A stretch of DNA of 8,409 nt from Chloroflexota bacterium (lineage in GTDB: Bacteria > Chloroflexota > Anaerolineae > Fen-1058). The notes under the pieces are model-generated. The model was not told the origin of the DNA. It saw only the letters and a list, made by a program, of their open reading frames with translations, and made no database searches. Shown here piece by piece: positions 6,977 through 8,409 of this stretch. Both the position numbers and the translations under genes were made by a program. Location: assembly GCA_016219235.1 (NCBI GenBank), contig JACRBO010000028.1, forward strand, positions 1-8,409, read 5' to 3'. Positions within the stretch are counted from its first letter, which is position 1; each line of letters starts with the position of its first letter.

Positions 6977-7443
6977 AAATTCTGGTGTTGCACGGCCCGA
7001 ACTTGAACTTGCTCGGCACGCGCGAGCCTGAAATTTACGGCAAAACGACCATGGCCGACATCGATGCGGCGCTGCAAGCCGACGGACAGAAATTGGGCGT
7101 GGAAGAAGTGCGCTGCTTTCAGTCCAATCACGAGGGCGGCTTGATCGATGCCTTGCATGATGCGTGCGGTTGGGCGAATGGTGTCGTGTTCAATCCCGGC
7201 GGCTACACGCACACGTCGATTGCATTGCGCGATGCCATCGCGTCGATTGGCCTGCCGGTGGTCGAGGTGCATCTATCTAACATCCACGCGCGCGAGGAGT
7301 TCCGCCACAAGTCGGTGACGGCGGGCGCCTGTGTGGGCCTCATTGGCGGCTTTGGCTGGCGCAGTTATTTGCTGGGGTTGCGGGCGCTGGCCGATTGGCT
7401 GCACGAGCGTGAAGTGCCGGCCAATTTGGCGCAGACGCCGTGA
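6973..7443 (+). CDS. aroQ: 3-dehydroquinate dehydratase, type II
   Basis: Dehydrates 3-dehydroquinate to 3-dehydroshikimate. Type II enzymes are flavodoxin-like and usually form dodecamers. The 156-aa protein has normal length. [17 protein letters not shown] contains R17 and the catalytic Tyr Y22. [16 protein letters not shown] is canonical. NPGGYTHTS (N74-S82) has Gly where most relatives have Ala (NPGAYTHTS). [17 protein letters not shown] holds the catalytic His H100, and [14 protein letters not shown] closes the protein. It is the last gene of the aro block. Confidence 0.97.
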   Translation: MKILVLHGPNLNLLGTREPEIYGKTTMADIDAALQADGQKLGVEEVRCFQSNHEGGLIDALHDACGWANGVVFNPGGYTHTSIALRDAIASIGLPVVEVHLSNIHAREEFRHKSVTAGACVGLIGGFGWRSYLLGLRALADWLHEREVPANLAQTP

Positions 7444-7455
7444 CTGTGCGATAAT
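7426..7455 (+). promoter_or_regulatory. Putative sigma70-type promoter for the nucleotidyltransferase gene
   Basis: TTGGCG (7426-7431, 4 of 6 to the -35 consensus) and GATAAT (7450-7455, 5 of 6 to the -10) are separated by 18 nt. Transcription would start near 7462. The -35 lies within the end of aroQ. This suggests the next gene has its own transcript. Confidence 0.45.
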
Positions 7456-7483
7456 CAAGCTATGCAAGCCCAACACTTCTATC

Positions 7484-7489
7484 AGGTGA
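7484..7489 (+). promoter_or_regulatory. Shine-Dalgarno favouring the internal start at 7495
   Basis: AGGTGA lies 5 nt before the ATG at 7495. The earlier in-frame ATG at 7462 has no such site and coincides with the predicted transcription start. Confidence 0.55.
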
Positions 7490-7494
7490 TTACC

Positions 7495-7983
7495 ATGGAT
7501 CAGTCGAATTTGCTGGAGCGACTGCTGGCGCTGTTCGACGAGCATGGCATTCAATACTGCGTGATCGGCGGGCAGGCGGTGAACGCCTATGTTGAGCCGC
7601 TGGTCAGCCTCGATCTGGATGTAGTGATTGCGGCCGAACAAATGGCCGAAGTTGAGGTTTTGTTGGAGCAGGAATTTGGCGTTAAGCGTTTCCCGCACAG
7701 TTTGAACATTTCTGTAGCAGGCTCAGATTTGCGGGTGCAGATTCAAACTGATCCACGCTACTTTGATTTTCCCGTGCGGGCGGAAGTGCACGCTACGTTG
7801 GGCAGACCGTTGCGCGTGGCGTCGTTGCCTGATGTGCTGCAAGGCAAAATCTGGGCGGCGCAGGATTCGGAACGACGCGGCAGCAAGCGCCAGAAAGACC
7901 TGGCGGACATTGCGCGGCTGATTGAGACATATCCGCATTTGCGCGAGCGCGTGCCGGCCGACTTGCTTAATCGCTTGATGTAG
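7495..7983 (+). CDS. Nucleotidyltransferase-fold protein (MNT/AbiEii-like), orphan
   Basis: About 162 aa from this start, or 173 aa if the ATG at 7462 is used. The protein shows the minimal nucleotidyltransferase signature: VIGGQAVNAY (G25-G26) followed by SLDLDVVI (D40-x-D42), the metal-binding pair of the fold. The strand where a third acidic residue often sits reads LRVQIQTD, without an obvious Asp in line, so activity is uncertain. Near the C-terminus, SKRQKDLADIARLIE matches the KDL-D motif of AbiEii-like proteins. No partner of AbiEi or HEPN type adjoins it: aroQ is upstream and a carboxylase subunit downstream. The substrate is unknown; a toxin role is possible from the family but has no support from context. 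Confidence 0.75.
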   Translation: MDQSNLLERLLALFDEHGIQYCVIGGQAVNAYVEPLVSLDLDVVIAAEQMAEVEVLLEQEFGVKRFPHSLNISVAGSDLRVQIQTDPRYFDFPVRAEVHATLGRPLRVASLPDVLQGKIWAAQDSERRGSKRQKDLADIARLIETYPHLRERVPADLLNRLM

Positions 7984-8001
7984 TCGATTCCTGATTTGAA
8001 T

Positions 8002-8105
8002 GAGAGACTGAGGGACGGCGAGATAGAGAGACGGAGAGATTGAGAGACGGCGCGAAACCGCTCTCTTTCTCCCAATCTCTCGGTCTCTCCGTCCCTCAGT
8101 CTTTG
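8002..8105. repeat. Junction element 4: GAGAGAYK octamer fold-back
   Basis: The left arm is six octamers: GAGAGACT, GAGGGACG, GCGAGATA, GAGAGACG, GAGAGATT, GAGAGACG (8002-8049). The right arm carries the inverted units AATCTCTC, GGTCTCTC, CGTCCCTC and AGTCTTTG (8074-8105). Units pair in order, but the left unit at 8018-8025 has no partner, so the arms differ by exactly one 8-bp unit. The inner units near the loop (about 8050-8073) have decayed. It fills most of the 136-nt gap between the nucleotidyltransferase and carboxylase genes. A short TTT follows, so terminator function is possible but weak. Confidence 0.9.
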
Positions 8106-8119
8106 TCGCGAGGCCAAGT

Positions 8120-8409
8120 ATGGAAACGATTGAGTCTCAGATCGATGTGAATGACCCGCAGTTCAAAGAGAATGCGGCGCACCACCGGCTGCTGGCCGAG
8201 GAACTGCGCGAGCGATTGAAGATCGCGCGGCAAGGCGGGGGAGTGAAATATCAGGCCCGGCAGCGCGAGCAGGGCAAGTTGTTCGTGCGCGACCGGATTG
8301 ATAAACTGCTCGATCAAGGCTCGGCGTTTCTGGAATTGTCGCCGCTGGCCGCGTTTGAGCTGTATCACAACGAAGCGCCATGCGCAGGCGTGGTGACGGG
8401 CATCGGGCG
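8120..8409 (+). CDS. Acyl-CoA carboxylase carboxyltransferase (β) subunit, partial (3' end beyond window)
   Basis: The reading frame is open from ATG 8120 to the window edge (96 complete codons). GAGG at 8110-8113 lies 6 nt before the ATG. The N-terminus matches biotin-dependent carboxylase β subunits of the methylcrotonyl-/propionyl-CoA carboxylase type. Visible features are METIESQID, a charged helix ending in the RQGGG segment, QREQGKLFVRDRIDKLLDQGS, FLELSPLAAFELY and the start of the CAGVVTGIG strand. These enzymes transfer the carboxyl group from carboxybiotin to an acyl-CoA in leucine or odd-chain fatty acid breakdown or related routes. The acyl substrate cannot be told from this fragment. 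The gene appears unrelated to the aro operon. Confidence 0.88.
   Translation, partial: METIESQIDVNDPQFKENAAHHRLLAEELRERLKIARQGGGVKYQARQREQGKLFVRDRIDKLLDQGSAFLELSPLAAFELYHNEAPCAGVVTGIG

Noticed and set aside
6385..7272. Long antisense open frame (295 codons) across aroKB and aroQ
   Set aside because: It runs opposite two fully conserved genes and its translation is low-complexity Ser/Arg/Ile-rich.
3245..8105. Short repeats as a CRISPR array
   Set aside because: Units are 7-10 bp, directly adjacent without unique spacers, and no cas genes are present.

Overview
This window carries an almost complete aromatic amino acid operon on the + strand. It has moderately high GC and no tRNA, rRNA, CRISPR or transposase genes that I can see. 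In order it encodes DAHP synthase (aroF, with an N-terminal regulatory domain), prephenate dehydrogenase (tyrA), EPSP synthase (aroA), shikimate dehydrogenase (aroE), chorismate synthase (aroC), a shikimate kinase–3-dehydroquinate synthase fusion (aroKB) and type II 3-dehydroquinate dehydratase (aroQ). Together these supply all seven steps from PEP plus erythrose 4-phosphate to chorismate, plus the oxidative step toward tyrosine. No chorismate mutase or prephenate dehydratase lies in the window, so prephenate must be made by a gene elsewhere.

The gene order and the AroK–AroB fusion match what I recall of the Thermotoga maritima aro cluster. The DAHP synthase also keeps T. maritima residue numbering at every catalytic position. 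Base composition, intergenic repeat style and the flanking genes fit a Chloroflexota-like bacterium better than a Thermotoga. That is an inference, and the phylum is not proven here.

Layout: 1-78 is the end of a structured leader (two hairpins, possibly the tail of a T-box) before aroF. At 79-3263, aroF, tyrA and aroA are tightly packed (gaps of 16 and 7 nt). At 3245-5389, aroE and aroC are separated from their neighbours by short tandem or fold-back repeats. At 5390-7443, aroKB and aroQ overlap by 4 nt (ATGA). At 7444-7983 there is a small orphan nucleotidyltransferase-fold gene with its own likely promoter. At 7984-8119 there is an octamer fold-back repeat. From 8120 to the window end is the N-terminus of a biotin-dependent acyl-CoA carboxylase carboxyltransferase subunit, cut by the window edge.

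The least explained signal is a set of four short-period repeat elements (period about 10, 7, 7 and 8 bp). Each sits exactly at a gene junction, and three occur inside what should be one operon. Two encode the last residues and stop codon of the upstream gene, and the genes directly after the three in-operon elements lack clear Shine-Dalgarno sequences. Other points worth checking are a Trp in the shikimate-binding Gly triplet of the kinase domain, an Asn replacing a conserved Tyr in AroE, unusual residues in the AroA PEP/glyphosate loop, and strong over-representation of CGATCG.
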